Source: Pseudomonadota bacterium
GTDB lineage: Bacteria > Pseudomonadota > Alphaproteobacteria > Acetobacterales > Acetobacteraceae
Length of the DNA: 64,000 bases
Direction: 5' to 3'
NCBI GenBank assembly: GCA_021818505.1
Contig: JAKADX010000010.1
Coordinates: forward strand, 54,234-118,233
Part shown: positions 45,167-54,126 of the stretch, piece by piece
Layout: the number at the start of each line of letters is the position of its first letter
Numbering within the stretch: position 1 is the stretch's first letter
Program-made: the position numbers and the translations under genes
Notes under the pieces: generated by a model
The model's input: the letters and a program-made list of their open reading frames with translations, nothing else
Databases searched by the model: none
Told to the model about the DNA's origin: nothing

Positions 45167-47177
45167 AGTGTAGCCGATGGGGGAATGCGGGCCAACCGCA
45201 ACGGAAGGGAGAGTGAAGATGATCCGCACCGGAGTGTAGCCGATGGGGGAATGCGGGCCAACCGCAACGAATTATGCTGACAGGTCATTTCGGGTGCCAG
45301 TGTAGCCGATGGGGGAATGCGGGCCAACCGCAACAGTAGCGTAGCGCCTAAGAAGTGGAACAGTAGTGTAGCCGATGGGGGAATGCGGGCCAACCGCAAC
45401 TATGCCGACTAGCTGGAGACGGCGAAGGTGAGTGTAGCCGATGGGGGAATGCGGGCCAACCGCAACTCAGCGAACTCGGGCGTTGCGCAGGCGATCAGTG
45501 TAGCCGATGGGGGAATGCGGGCCAACCGCAACGGCGCGGGCTGAACACCGGCGGCGCGTTCTAGTGTAGCCGATGGGGGAATGCGGGCCAACCGCAACGT
45601 GTTCTGGCGAAAGAAGATGGCGCCTGGGAGTGTAGCCGATGGGGGAATGCGGGCCAACCGCAACCGAACCACGCGCGGACGCAATGGGTGGACTAGTGTA
45701 GCCGATGGGGGAATGCGGGCCAACCGCAACGTGTGCGGGCGCCATGTCCGATCCCGATGAAGTGTAGCCGATGGGGGAATGCGGGCCAACCGCAACTACT
45801 GAGAGGCGATCATGTCGGGACAGGGGAGTGTAGCCGATGGGGGAATGCGGGCCAACCGCAACATACTACCAGGATACGCTTCGAATAGTTCGAGTGTAGC
45901 CGATGGGGGAATGCGGGCCAACCGCAACGCGCGCTCCCTCACAACGCAAGGGTATGAAGTGTAGCCGATGGGGGAATGCGGGCCAACCGCAACTTCCGCA
46001 AAGATCATTGTCCCGGACGAGGAGTGTAGCCGATGGGGGAATGCGGGCCAACCGCAACTTGCGGTAGTGGAGAAAGTCCGACGCAGCCAGTGTAGCCGAT
46101 GGGGGAATGCGGGCCAACCGCAACAGAGTCAGCACGACCATGCAGACTGATGCGAGTGTAGCCGATGGGGGAATGCGGGCCAACCGCAACAACAACAACC
46201 TTTTAACCTTCTTGCAGCTAAGTGTAGCCGATGGGGGAATGCGGGCCAACCGCAACCGAGTCCGGTCTGCAGTGCCGCGCTGGTGAAGTGTAGCCGATGG
46301 GGGAATGCGGGCCAACCGCAACATTATCGCGCTCACCGAGCCTATCAGCATAGTGTAGCCGATGGGGGAATGCGGGCCAACCGCAACTATGGAGTACCGC
46401 GCCGCGACGGCGGCGAAGTGTAGCCGATGGGGGAATGCGGGCCAACCGCAACCCATCAAGGTGTATCAGGTCTATCTGGACAAGTGTAGCCGATGGGGGA
46501 ATGCGGGCCAACCGCAACACAATGCGGCGCCTAGTAATAGGCGCCGCTAGTGTAGCCGATGGGGGAATGCGGGCCAACCGCAACGCCGCCGCGCCCGCGC
46601 CAATATCGTGTGGGAGTGTAGCCGATGGGGGAATGCGGGCCAACCGCAACGTCGCGCTCAACCTGCTCGATCCCAACGCTAGTGTAGCCGATGGGGGAAT
46701 GCGGGCCAACCGCAACTACGCTACCAATCAGCCCCAGGCGACCTTTAGTGTAGCCGATGGGGGAATGCGGGCCAACCGCAACGTGATGAACACGCCGCCG
46801 CCGTATCCGCCGAGTGTAGCCGATGGGGGAATGCGGGCCAACCGCAACCGGCCGATGTGTGATGTCCGGGCTTTTCGAAGTGTAGCCGATGGGGGAATGC
46901 GGGCCAACCGCAACCGAGTAGTGCGTTTCGGACAGTCATCACATAGTGTAGCCGATGGGGGAATGCGGGCCAACCGCAACCAGCGCGTATTGGTCCTGAA
47001 GCTGCTGCGTAGTGTAGCCGATGGGGGAATGCGGGCCAACCGCAACTCACACACGCCCCAACAGTCGGTCGAGCGAAGTGTAGCCGATGGGGGAATGCGG
47101 GCCAACCGCAACTGGATTTGCCTGGACTTTAAAGGCGATGAAGTGTAGCCGATGGGGGAATGCGGGCCAACCGCAAC
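45167..47177 (-). CRISPR. CRISPR array, 31 repeats and 30 spacers, type II-C
   Basis: Repeats of 36 bp begin at 45167 and recur every 66 bp, or 65 bp at five places; the last begins at 47142. In the plus strand the repeat starts AGTGTAGCCGATGGGGGAAT and ends GCGGGCCAACCGCAAC. All 31 copies appear identical, including both ends. Spacers are 30 nt, five of them 29 nt, and no two look alike. The tracrRNA anti-repeat shows that the RNA is read from the minus strand (repeat 5' end GTTGCGG), from 47177 towards cas2, so the newest spacers should be at the high-coordinate end. The many coding-looking 'proteins' in this region are repeats translated by chance. Confidence 0.98.
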
Positions 47178-47300
47178 GATTTGAATCTGATGCTGTTGCT
47201 CACAGACTCCGATATGGTGGTTCGGGGGAATCCGCCGCGACTCGCTTTCGCCGGGCCAGCGGCCGATCCGCCACGCTTCGTACTGAAATCGCAATAATAA
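47178..47300 (-). promoter_or_regulatory. CRISPR leader region
   Basis: These 123 bp lie between the first transcribed repeat and the stop of the upstream ABC permease gene on the same strand. They include an AT-rich part (ATTCAAATC next to the repeat and TTATTATTGCGATTTC farther away). I see no convincing -35/-10 pair. The position is that of a leader, given the array's minus-strand direction. Confidence 0.5.
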
Positions 47301-47963
47301 TCACCGCAAATACACCGACAGCCTCCGCTCCATCACCCGCGTCACCCCCGCGACCACGCTCGTCATCGCGTAGTACATCGCCCCGATCGTCAGGAAGAAC
47401 GCGAAATCCTGGAAGGTGCTGCTGATCGCCATCTGGGCGGACAGGAACAGCTCCCGCACCGTCACCAGGGATACAAGCGCGGAGTTCTTGGTCAGAGCGA
47501 CGAACTCGTTGCCGAGCGGCGGCAGCATGCGCAGCAGGGCTTGCGGCAGCACGACGAAGCGCAGCGTCTGCGCGCGCGACAGGCCGAGGGCCAGGGCGGC
47601 CTCCCGCTGGCCGGCATCGACGGACTGGATGGCGCCGCGCACGATCTCGGTCTGATAGGCGCCGGAATACACGCCGAGCGTGCCGACCGCGGCCAGCATC
47701 GCCGGCACCGGCAGGCCGAGTTGCGGGATGCCGTAGTAGATCAGGAACAACTGCACCACGAACGGCGTGCCGCGCACCACCGAGACATAGGCGGCGGCAA
47801 TGCCGCGCACCGCGCGGTGGTGCGACAGCCTTGCCAGTCCGCCGGCGAGGCCGCAGACGATGCCGAGCATCAGCGCCAGCACGACGACTTCCAGCGTGCG
47901 GGCGGCGCCGCCGAGCAGCAGCGGCAGCCACTGGATGACGGCGGCGAAGCCGGCAGCGGTCAT
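47301..47963 (-). CDS. Amino acid ABC transporter permease (HisM/GlnP family)
   Basis: 220 aa with about five membrane helices. It carries the polar amino acid permease pattern: LGGAARTLEVVVLALMLGIVCGLAGGLARLS, VVRGTPFVVQLFLIYYGIPQLG, and the EAA loop EAALALGLSRAQTLRFVVLPQALLRMLPPLGNEFVALTKNSALVSLV. It follows the binding protein gene by 16 bp. No ATPase gene is adjacent, so an ATPase elsewhere must power it. Its 3' end borders the CRISPR leader. Confidence 0.92.
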   Translation of the reverse strand: MTAAGFAAVIQWLPLLLGGAARTLEVVVLALMLGIVCGLAGGLARLSHHRAVRGIAAAYVSVVRGTPFVVQLFLIYYGIPQLGLPVPAMLAAVGTLGVYSGAYQTEIVRGAIQSVDAGQREAALALGLSRAQTLRFVVLPQALLRMLPPLGNEFVALTKNSALVSLVTVRELFLSAQMAISSTFQDFAFFLTIGAMYYAMTSVVAGVTRVMERRLSVYLR

Positions 47964-47979
47964 CCGCGCGCGGCGCGGG

Positions 47980-48750
47980 TCAGCCGAACCACTTGGCTTC
48001 CAGCGCCTTCAGCGATCCGTCGGACTCGAAGGCGGCGAGCGCGGCATTGACCGCGGCGAGCAGCGCGGGGTCGGTCTTGCGTATCGCCAGGCCGTACTGC
48101 TCGTGCGTCAGCGTGAACGGCGCCAGCTTCGCCCCGCCATGCGTCTTGATGTAGTATTTCGCCGCCGGCAGGCCGGTGACGACGGCATCCGCCTGCCGGC
48201 TTTGCAGCGACTGGAACATCTGGTCGTTGGTCTGCGCGATGTGCAGGCGCGCCTCCGGCAGGTTCTGCTGCAGCCAGTTCACCGACTTGGTGCCGACCTG
48301 CACCGCGACGGTCTTGCCGTTCAGGTCCGCGGGCTTCGTCACGCTGTCATCGCCGGGCCGGAGCATCACGCTCAGGCCGCCGGTGAAATAGGGCTGCGAG
48401 AAATCGACCACTTTCGCGCGCTCGGGCGTGATGTAGATCGCGGAGGCGGCGAGGTCGATGTGGTCGGCGAGCAGGCCGGGGACGAGCTGGCCGAACGGCA
48501 CCTGCTGGAACTCGACTTTCGCGATGCCGGCGTGGCGCGCCACGGCGCTGACCAGATCGATGTCGAAGCCGGATTTCTCGCCGGCGGGCGAGGTCTGCTC
48601 GAACGGCGGGAAGGTCGCATCGGTGCCGACGCGCAGCGCGCGCACGCCGGATTTGAGGTCGGCCAGCAGGTCGGCGGCGCGCGCCGTCGCGGAAACTCCG
48701 GCCAGCAGCCCGGTTGCGGCCAGACCCAGCGCGCGTCGGCTGATCGGCAT
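47980..48750 (-). CDS. Amino acid ABC transporter substrate-binding protein
   Basis: 256 aa. The N terminus SRRALGLAATGLLAGVSATARA is a signal peptide with a twin-Arg look. The mature protein is a family 3 solute-binding protein: LRVGTDATFPPFEQTSPAGEKSGFDIDLVSAVARHAG, DLAASAIYITPERAKVVDFSQPYFTGG and KTVAVQVGTKS. These motifs bind the alpha-amino and carboxyl groups of amino acids. It is the first gene before the permease at 47301-47963. The ligand is likely an amino acid; which one is unknown. Confidence 0.92.
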   Translation of the reverse strand: MPISRRALGLAATGLLAGVSATARAADLLADLKSGVRALRVGTDATFPPFEQTSPAGEKSGFDIDLVSAVARHAGIAKVEFQQVPFGQLVPGLLADHIDLAASAIYITPERAKVVDFSQPYFTGGLSVMLRPGDDSVTKPADLNGKTVAVQVGTKSVNWLQQNLPEARLHIAQTNDQMFQSLQSRQADAVVTGLPAAKYYIKTHGGAKLAPFTLTHEQYGLAIRKTDPALLAAVNAALAAFESDGSLKALEAKWFG

Positions 48751-48880
48751 CTTCGTTGCCCCCTCGATTCCGCCGAACGCTACCCCGCACGGCCGGCGCG
48801 ATCAACGTGGGTCCCGGCGCAAGCGGCGGAGGGCGCCGGATCGCGTTTTCCGCCATGCTGGCGGCGAAGGAGAACCCGCC

Positions 48881-49603
48881 ATGACGACGATCAGGCCGGA
48901 GCTTGCCGCCCGTATCGCCGCGCTCGACTGGCCCGCGATCGGGGACGGGCTGGACGCGCGGGGTTGCGCGCTGACGGGACCGCTGCTGACGGCGGCCGAG
49001 TGCGCGGCGCTGATCGCCGGCTATGACGACGAGCGGCTGTTCCGCAGCCGTGTGGATATGGCGCGCCACGGCTTCGGCCGCGGCGAGTACAAATATTACG
49101 CGCACCCGCTGCCGCCGCTGGTGGCGGCGCTGCGCGCGGCGCTTTATCCGCGGCTCGCGGCGACCGCCAATCGCTGGGCGGCGGCGCTGGGGCTGGCGGA
49201 CGGATTCCCGGCGGAGCACGCGGACTATCTCGCCCGCTGCCACGACGCCGGCCAGACGCGGCCGACGCCGCTGCTGCTGCGCTACGGGCCGGGCGACTAC
49301 AACTGCCTGCATCAGGACCTCTACGGCGCACTGCACTTCCCGTTGCAGGTCGCCGTGCTGCTGAGCCGGCCGGAGGCGGAGTTCACCGGCGGCGCCTTCG
49401 TGCTGACCGAGCAGCGGCCGCGGATGCAGTCGCGCGCGGAGGTGCTGACGCCGCGCCAGGGCGAGGGCGTGGTGTTCGCGGTCAACCAGCGGCCGGTGCG
49501 CGGCGCGCGCGGCAGCTATCGCGTGACGATGCGCCACGGCGTCAGCCGGGTGCTGAGCGGGCAGCGGCATACGCTCGGCATCATCTTCCACGACGCGCAA
49601 TAG
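48881..49603 (+). CDS. 2-oxoglutarate/Fe(II)-dependent oxygenase
   Basis: 240 aa. The Fe(II) ligands are suggested by LHQDLYG (His-X-Asp) and the later His in VTMRHGVSRVLSGQRHTLGIIFHDAQ, with an Arg near RHTLGIIFHD for 2-oxoglutarate. LLLRYGPGDYNCLHQDLYGALHFPLQVAVLLS is the usual strand leading to the first ligands. It is a proline hydroxylase-like member. GGAGAA precedes ATG 48881. Divergent from the amino acid binding protein. Substrate unknown. Confidence 0.82.
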   Translation: MTTIRPELAARIAALDWPAIGDGLDARGCALTGPLLTAAECAALIAGYDDERLFRSRVDMARHGFGRGEYKYYAHPLPPLVAALRAALYPRLAATANRWAAALGLADGFPAEHADYLARCHDAGQTRPTPLLLRYGPGDYNCLHQDLYGALHFPLQVAVLLSRPEAEFTGGAFVLTEQRPRMQSRAEVLTPRQGEGVVFAVNQRPVRGARGSYRVTMRHGVSRVLSGQRHTLGIIFHDAQ

Positions 49604-49718
49604 CGCATGGCTCGACGCGCGGCCGGCGGGGCCGTCACGGAGGATGGCAGGACGTCCAGCAGCCGGTGCCCGAGCAGCCCGCTGGCCGCGAGCGGTGCCG
49701 GGTGCTACTCGCGCGTGG

Positions 49719-50804
49719 TCAGTCGTAGGCCGGGTAGCTGGCCATCAGGCGCTTCTGCCGCCGCCAGTTGCGCCACAGGGCACGCACGCCGGCCGGCCGG
49801 TGGCCCTTGGCGCGCAGGGCCGCGCCGATCTCGAAGGCGGTGCGATAGTGGAAGAACTGGTCCGCCCAGGCGTCGCGCAGCCGCGTGCGCGCGTCCCAGA
49901 CATGGGTCGCCTCCGACCCCACGCCGTTGATTTCGATGACGGTGAAGCCCTCGCCGCGCCGCAGCGCCGCCAGCGAGCCGAAACGCACGTCGAGCCGACC
50001 GAAATGAAAGCCGGGGATGCCCTGCGCGAGCGCGTCCACCGCCTCGGTCAGCGCCGGCGTGATCTCCTGCCGTCCGTCGAAAAAGATCGCGCCCTTGCAG
50101 TGGTTGCCCACCAGCACCAGCCGCACCCGCTCACCGCGTGCCGGCACCAGGTAGCGCCGGTCGCCGAGCCGCGGGACGTACATCTGCGGAATGCGGCCGG
50201 CGCGCGGATCGGCGCGCACCAGTTCCTCCAGCGTGCTGTTGCCGTCGCCCACGACCACCGGCGGCTGCTTGAGCGTCACCGAGGTGAGCCGGCCCCGTGC
50301 CTCGCCGGGGCGGCGGATATAGAACAGGCCGGCCTCGCCCTCATCGGCGATGAAGCGTTGCAGCAGCAGCCGCGCGCCGGCGGGGAAGGCGGCGAGATAC
50401 TCGGCCAGCGCCGCGCGGTCGCACAGCAGCCGCACGCCGGCGCCGTTGCATCCCACATCGGGCTTGGCGATCACCGGCCAGTCGAGGCCCGCCGCCGCCA
50501 TCGCCTGCTCGGCCGCCGCCGCGTCGGTCGGCACGAGCCGGATATAGGGCGCGATCCGCGCGCGCGCCGCGCCCTGCACCTGGTCCAGGATGTCCGCCTT
50601 GCTCTCCCCGCACAGCCCGCCAAGTTCGATGCCCGGGTTGGCGGCGGTGGGCAGGGTGAACGAGCCGTGGCGCAGCCCAAGCAGCAGCCACTGCGCCACG
50701 ATCGGCGTGTAGAACGCCCAGGCCGGCCAGAACTCGAAGTGGCTCACCACCGGCTCTGGGCGGGTGGGGAGGGCGGGCGCCAGCAGCAGCGCGGCCTGTT
50801 TCAT
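49719..50804 (-). CDS. ATP-grasp domain protein
   Basis: 361 aa. It shows ATP-grasp features: WPVIAKPDVGCNGAGVRLLCDRAALAEYL (nucleotide-binding loop), LLLQRFIADEGEAGLFYIR, the FHFGRLDVRFGS strand and FTVIEINGVGSEATHVWD, where Glu and Asn bind magnesium. The family joins a carboxylate to an amine or thiol; the substrate is unknown. The gene overlaps the DedA gene by 4 nt, so both may act on the envelope. I do not recognise a closer family. Confidence 0.75.
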   Translation of the reverse strand: MKQAALLLAPALPTRPEPVVSHFEFWPAWAFYTPIVAQWLLLGLRHGSFTLPTAANPGIELGGLCGESKADILDQVQGAARARIAPYIRLVPTDAAAAEQAMAAAGLDWPVIAKPDVGCNGAGVRLLCDRAALAEYLAAFPAGARLLLQRFIADEGEAGLFYIRRPGEARGRLTSVTLKQPPVVVGDGNSTLEELVRADPRAGRIPQMYVPRLGDRRYLVPARGERVRLVLVGNHCKGAIFFDGRQEITPALTEAVDALAQGIPGFHFGRLDVRFGSLAALRRGEGFTVIEINGVGSEATHVWDARTRLRDAWADQFFHYRTAFEIGAALRAKGHRPAGVRALWRNWRRQKRLMASYPAYD

Positions 50805-51379
50805 CGCCGCGCCTCCTGCATCCGCGCGGCGGTGCGGCCGAGCAGGATGATGACCAGGGCAAAGCCGATGCCGCCAGCCCAGCGCCAGGGGCCGAGATAC
50901 TCCATCAGCAGCGCGCCGATCTTCAGCGACACGCCAAACAGCAGCGACGTCCAGATCAGCGTCGCGATCATCGTCGCCACCGCGAAGCGGCGCCAATTGG
51001 CGCCGAGGAAGCCGCAGGCGGTATAGGTCGGCAGGCGGGCGCCGGGGATGAAGCGGCTGATGAACACGACCTGGAACACCCGCCCCTCAAGCCAGTCGCG
51101 CCCCTGACGCATCCGGTGCGGCGGAATGATGCGCGCCGCCCAGGGCAGCCTGGCCGAAAGATGCCCGAGCAGATAGAGGCCGAGATCACCCAGCACGATC
51201 CCGGCGTAGAGCGCGCTCAGCGCCAGCGGGATGGGCACGCCGCCAGCCTGGGCGTGCATGGCCGCCAGCACAGTCGCGGCGTCCTCCAGCACGAAGGTGC
51301 CGAGCACGATCACGAGGGCCTGGAGCATCAGGTTTTGCCCCGCGAGCGCCAACAGACCTGCGACGGAAATGACCGGCAT
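50801..51379 (-). CDS. DedA family membrane protein
   Basis: 192 aa with five or six membrane helices. DedA/SNARE-associated motifs: LEDAATVLAAMHAQAGGVP (acidic residues near the start), LGDLGLYLLGHLSARLPW and FISRFIPGARLPTYTACGFLGANWRRF, which contains the conserved Arg in FxxRFxPGxR. DedA proteins flip undecaprenyl phosphate or phospholipids. Its start at 51379 is followed by an unassigned 715-bp region. It overlaps the ATP-grasp gene by 4 nt. Confidence 0.88.
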   Translation of the reverse strand: MPVISVAGLLALAGQNLMLQALVIVLGTFVLEDAATVLAAMHAQAGGVPIPLALSALYAGIVLGDLGLYLLGHLSARLPWAARIIPPHRMRQGRDWLEGRVFQVVFISRFIPGARLPTYTACGFLGANWRRFAVATMIATLIWTSLLFGVSLKIGALLMEYLGPWRWAGGIGFALVIILLGRTAARMQEARR

Positions 51380-52094
51380 CGCGCGTCAGCGCCAACCGCG
51401 CCGAACGGGCCGACTCGGGCTGGGTCGGCCGTGCCGACGGGGGCGTTGCTGTGTCACTGCCGGCTATATGCCCCTGCTTCGGCGCGGTTCGCCAGAGGCG
51501 CTGGTCACCGTTGCGTGAATTTTATCCAACGTGTGGTGCTGTCGGGGGCGGCCGGATCGGCGGCATTCGCGGCGTTGCGGGTCGGGGCACGTGGTCGTCG
51601 TGCCTGACGATGCCGTCCCGTATCGGCCCCCGGCCGCGAGCCCGACCGAGGGGCGGGGCAAAGCGCGGGCTGGGGTGCCGAAGCGCGTCGCGGAAGGCGA
51701 AAGTCCGGATCGCGCATCCACCGCTCGCTCGGGCAATGGAATGCAACAATGCCAGTTCCGGACATCGATCTGGACGATGCGCGCGAGCGCGATGCTGCGG
51801 ACGCAGGAATGCCGGTCGCGCATCCTGATGTGAGCCGTTCGCATGCCGGACCGAGTTGCCGGAGTGCTGGCGTTTCGACGCCCCGCGCCGTATGCAGACG
51901 GACTGCGCGGACGGCCGCGGGCGGCAGGCGGCTGCCGTGTCGCGCCATCGCGCTTGCCGTGATGGCGTGACAGTGGGGCTTACGCAAGGGAGCGCGCATT
52001 TGCGAGCGGTCCTGCAAATCGGCGAGGAAGTTCACTGATTCGTGATGATATCTGCGGTTGTGTCTGCTTTCGGGTGCGGGGCTGATCGGGCGGA
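51380..52094. other. 715-bp region without a supported gene
   Basis: Several short open frames cross this stretch, but none has a good start signal together with steady native codon use, and none resembles a known family. A similar 12-bp word (GATCGCGCATCC / GGTCGCGCATCC) occurs twice about 110 bp apart. I see no tRNA, strong hairpin or insertion sequence. It may be decayed sequence or a long regulatory region. Confidence 0.4.
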
Positions 52095-52466
52095 ATGCAG
52101 GGAATGAACGAGCCCGTGAACCGAGCGGCGGTGAAGATCCTGGTCGTGGACGACGATGCCGAAGTCCGCGAAATCCTCGCCGAAACGCTCGTCGAGTTCG
52201 GCTACGGCGTGATCCAGGCCGCCAGCGCCGAGGAGGCCCTGCCGATGCTCGCCATGCGGAAGGACATCAACCTTGTCATCACCGACGTGCGGATGCCGGG
52301 CATGTCGGGGCTGGAGTTGGTCGAACATGCACGGGTGCGCTGCCCGGCGGTGCGGGTGATCGTGATTTCCGGATATTTCCTGCCGCAACCGATTACGGTT
52401 CGCTTTCTCAAGAAGCCGTTCCATATGCATGAACTGGCATCCGCAGTACGGGCGGAGCTGGGCTGA
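52095..52466 (+). CDS. Single-domain response regulator
   Basis: 123 aa, only a receiver domain. Acidic pocket in ILVVDDDAEVREILAETL, phospho-acceptor Asp in NLVITDVRMPGMSGLEL, the Thr/Ser switch near VIVISGYFL, and Lys in FLKKPFHMHEL. No output domain is present, so it acts by phosphotransfer or by binding a partner, like Rhizobium/Caulobacter single-domain regulators. No kinase gene is adjacent. ATG 52095 or 52104 may be the start. Confidence 0.9.
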   Translation: MQGMNEPVNRAAVKILVVDDDAEVREILAETLVEFGYGVIQAASAEEALPMLAMRKDINLVITDVRMPGMSGLELVEHARVRCPAVRVIVISGYFLPQPITVRFLKKPFHMHELASAVRAELG

Positions 52467-52567
52467 CCGCTGACGCACGCGCGTCGCGGCCGCCGCGCTA
52501 ACACTTCGTCAATCGCCAGCGCGCAATCTGCGCGCCGGAGCTGATGCGGCGGACAGGGCGCGACAGG

Positions 52568-53347
52568 ATGTCGATGCTGACGATCGATGAGGCGCGCGGC
52601 GAAGTACGGATCGTCCGCGCCGACGGCACGCGCGCGGCGTACCAGATGGACACGGCCGACGCATTCGAGGCGGTGTCGGCGGCGTGGTTGCGTTGCGGCT
52701 GGGACGTGAAATACGTCTATTCCTTCACCTGGCTCGGCCGGCCGGTGATCCAACTGCCCGAAGACCTGCTGCGGATGCAGGAACTGCTGTGGCGCGAGCG
52801 TCCCGACGTGGTGGTGGAAACCGGCGTCGCGCACGGCGGGTCGCTGATCTTTCATGCGAGCATCTGCGCACTGATCGGTGCCGGCCGCATAATCGGCATC
52901 GACCGCGACATCCGCACGCCTGCGCGCGAGGCCATCGCGGCGCATCCACTGGCCCCCCGCATCACGCTGATCGAGGGAGATTCGGCAGCGCTCGGGACGA
53001 TCAAGGCCGTGCGCGCGCTGATCCCGCCCGGCGCGCGCGTGCTGCCGGTGCTTGACAGTGGGCACACACGCGCGCATGTGCGCGCCGAACTCGACGCCTA
53101 TGCGACGCTGGTCGCGCCCGGCGGCTGCATCGTGGTGTGCGACGGCATCATGGCGGCGCTCGCGGGGGCGCCGCGCTCCCAGCCCGACTGGGGGTGGAAC
53201 AATCCGCTCGCGGCGATCGACGACTTCCTTGCCGTCAACACCGACTTTCATGTCGAGGAACCGGACTTCCCCTTCAACGAAGGGGTGGTGCGCCGGCGCG
53301 TGACGTATTCGCCGCGCGGCGTGCTGCGTCGCGAGGGCGGCGCGTGA
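52568..53347 (+). CDS. CmcI-like cephalosporin hydroxylase/O-methyltransferase family protein
   Basis: 259 aa. The SAM-binding start VVVETGVAHGGSLIFHASICAL matches the CmcI/rhamnosyl O-methyltransferase family, followed by GRIIGIDRDIR and ITLIEGDSAAL. CmcI-type proteins bind SAM and metal and in sugar clusters act as methyltransferases. The gene overlaps rfbF by 1 nt (TGATG), so it belongs to the sugar cluster and may methylate the sugar product. An ATG 6 bp farther in is also possible as start. Confidence 0.75.
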   Translation: MSMLTIDEARGEVRIVRADGTRAAYQMDTADAFEAVSAAWLRCGWDVKYVYSFTWLGRPVIQLPEDLLRMQELLWRERPDVVVETGVAHGGSLIFHASICALIGAGRIIGIDRDIRTPAREAIAAHPLAPRITLIEGDSAALGTIKAVRALIPPGARVLPVLDSGHTRAHVRAELDAYATLVAPGGCIVVCDGIMAALAGAPRSQPDWGWNNPLAAIDDFLAVNTDFHVEEPDFPFNEGVVRRRVTYSPRGVLRREGGA

Positions 53348-54126
53348 TGAAGGCAGTGATCCTGGCGGGTGGGCGCGGCACGCGCATCAGCGAGGAATCG
53401 CACCTGCGCCCCAAGCCGATGATCGAGATCGGTGGGCGGCCGATCCTGTGGCATATCATGAGCCTCTACGGAAGCCACGGCGTCAACGACTTCATTGTCG
53501 CTCTCGGCTACCGCGGCGAGGTCATCAAGCAGTATTTCGCCAACTACGCCATCCATGCCTCCGACGTGACGGTCGATCTGCGGCGCGGCCAGATCCGCTA
53601 TCACCGCAACGACGCCGAGGATTGGCGCGTGACCCTGGTTGATACCGGAGAGGCGACGATGACCGGCGGGCGGCTGAAGCGGCTGGCGCGGTTCCTCGAC
53701 GACGACTGCTTCTGCATGACCTATGGTGACGGCGTTGCCGACATCGATATCAGTGCGCTGATAGACTTCCACCGCAGCCAGCGACGGCTGGCGACGGTGA
53801 CGGCGGTGGTCCCGCCCGGGCGCTACGGTGCGTTGGTGATCGACAGCGGGCGCGTGCGCAACTTCACCGAGAAGCCACCGGGTGACAACGCCTTCGTCAA
53901 TGGTGGCTTCTTCGTCCTGCAGCCGTCCGTGCTGGACCGAATCGCGGGCGACGACGTCCCGTGGGAGCGCGCGCCGCTGGAAAGCCTAGCGCGCGACGGG
54001 GAACTGGCAGCCTATCGCCACACCGGGTTCTGGCACGCCATGGACACGCAGCGCGACCGTCTGCACCTGGAGGCGCTATGGGAGTCCGGCCGCGCGCCGT
54101 GGAGAATCTGGTGCAACGCGAGCTAG
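53347..54126 (+). CDS. rfbF: Glucose-1-phosphate cytidylyltransferase
   Basis: 259 aa, the normal length. It makes CDP-glucose from glucose 1-phosphate and CTP, the first step to CDP-linked deoxysugars. MKAVILAGGRGTRISEESHLRPKPMIEIGGRPILWHIM is the nucleotide-binding start, MTYGDGVADIDISALIDFH holds the metal-binding Asp and NFTEKPPGDNAFVNGGFFVLQP is typical. It is between the CmcI-like and C-methyltransferase genes, overlapping both. CDP-glucose 4,6-dehydratase and the later enzymes are not in the window. Confidence 0.93.
   Translation: MKAVILAGGRGTRISEESHLRPKPMIEIGGRPILWHIMSLYGSHGVNDFIVALGYRGEVIKQYFANYAIHASDVTVDLRRGQIRYHRNDAEDWRVTLVDTGEATMTGGRLKRLARFLDDDCFCMTYGDGVADIDISALIDFHRSQRRLATVTAVVPPGRYGALVIDSGRVRNFTEKPPGDNAFVNGGFFVLQPSVLDRIAGDDVPWERAPLESLARDGELAAYRHTGFWHAMDTQRDRLHLEALWESGRAPWRIWCNAS

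Noticed and set aside
45145..47294. Open frames through the array reading as repeats of RLARIPPSATL or VADGGMRANRN
   Set aside because: They are the 36-bp repeat translated by chance; periodicity is that of repeat plus spacer, which is divisible by three.
51464..51844. A 126-aa open frame in the unassigned region
   Set aside because: No good start signal, Arg/Ser/Pro-rich composition typical of shadow frames in GC-rich DNA.
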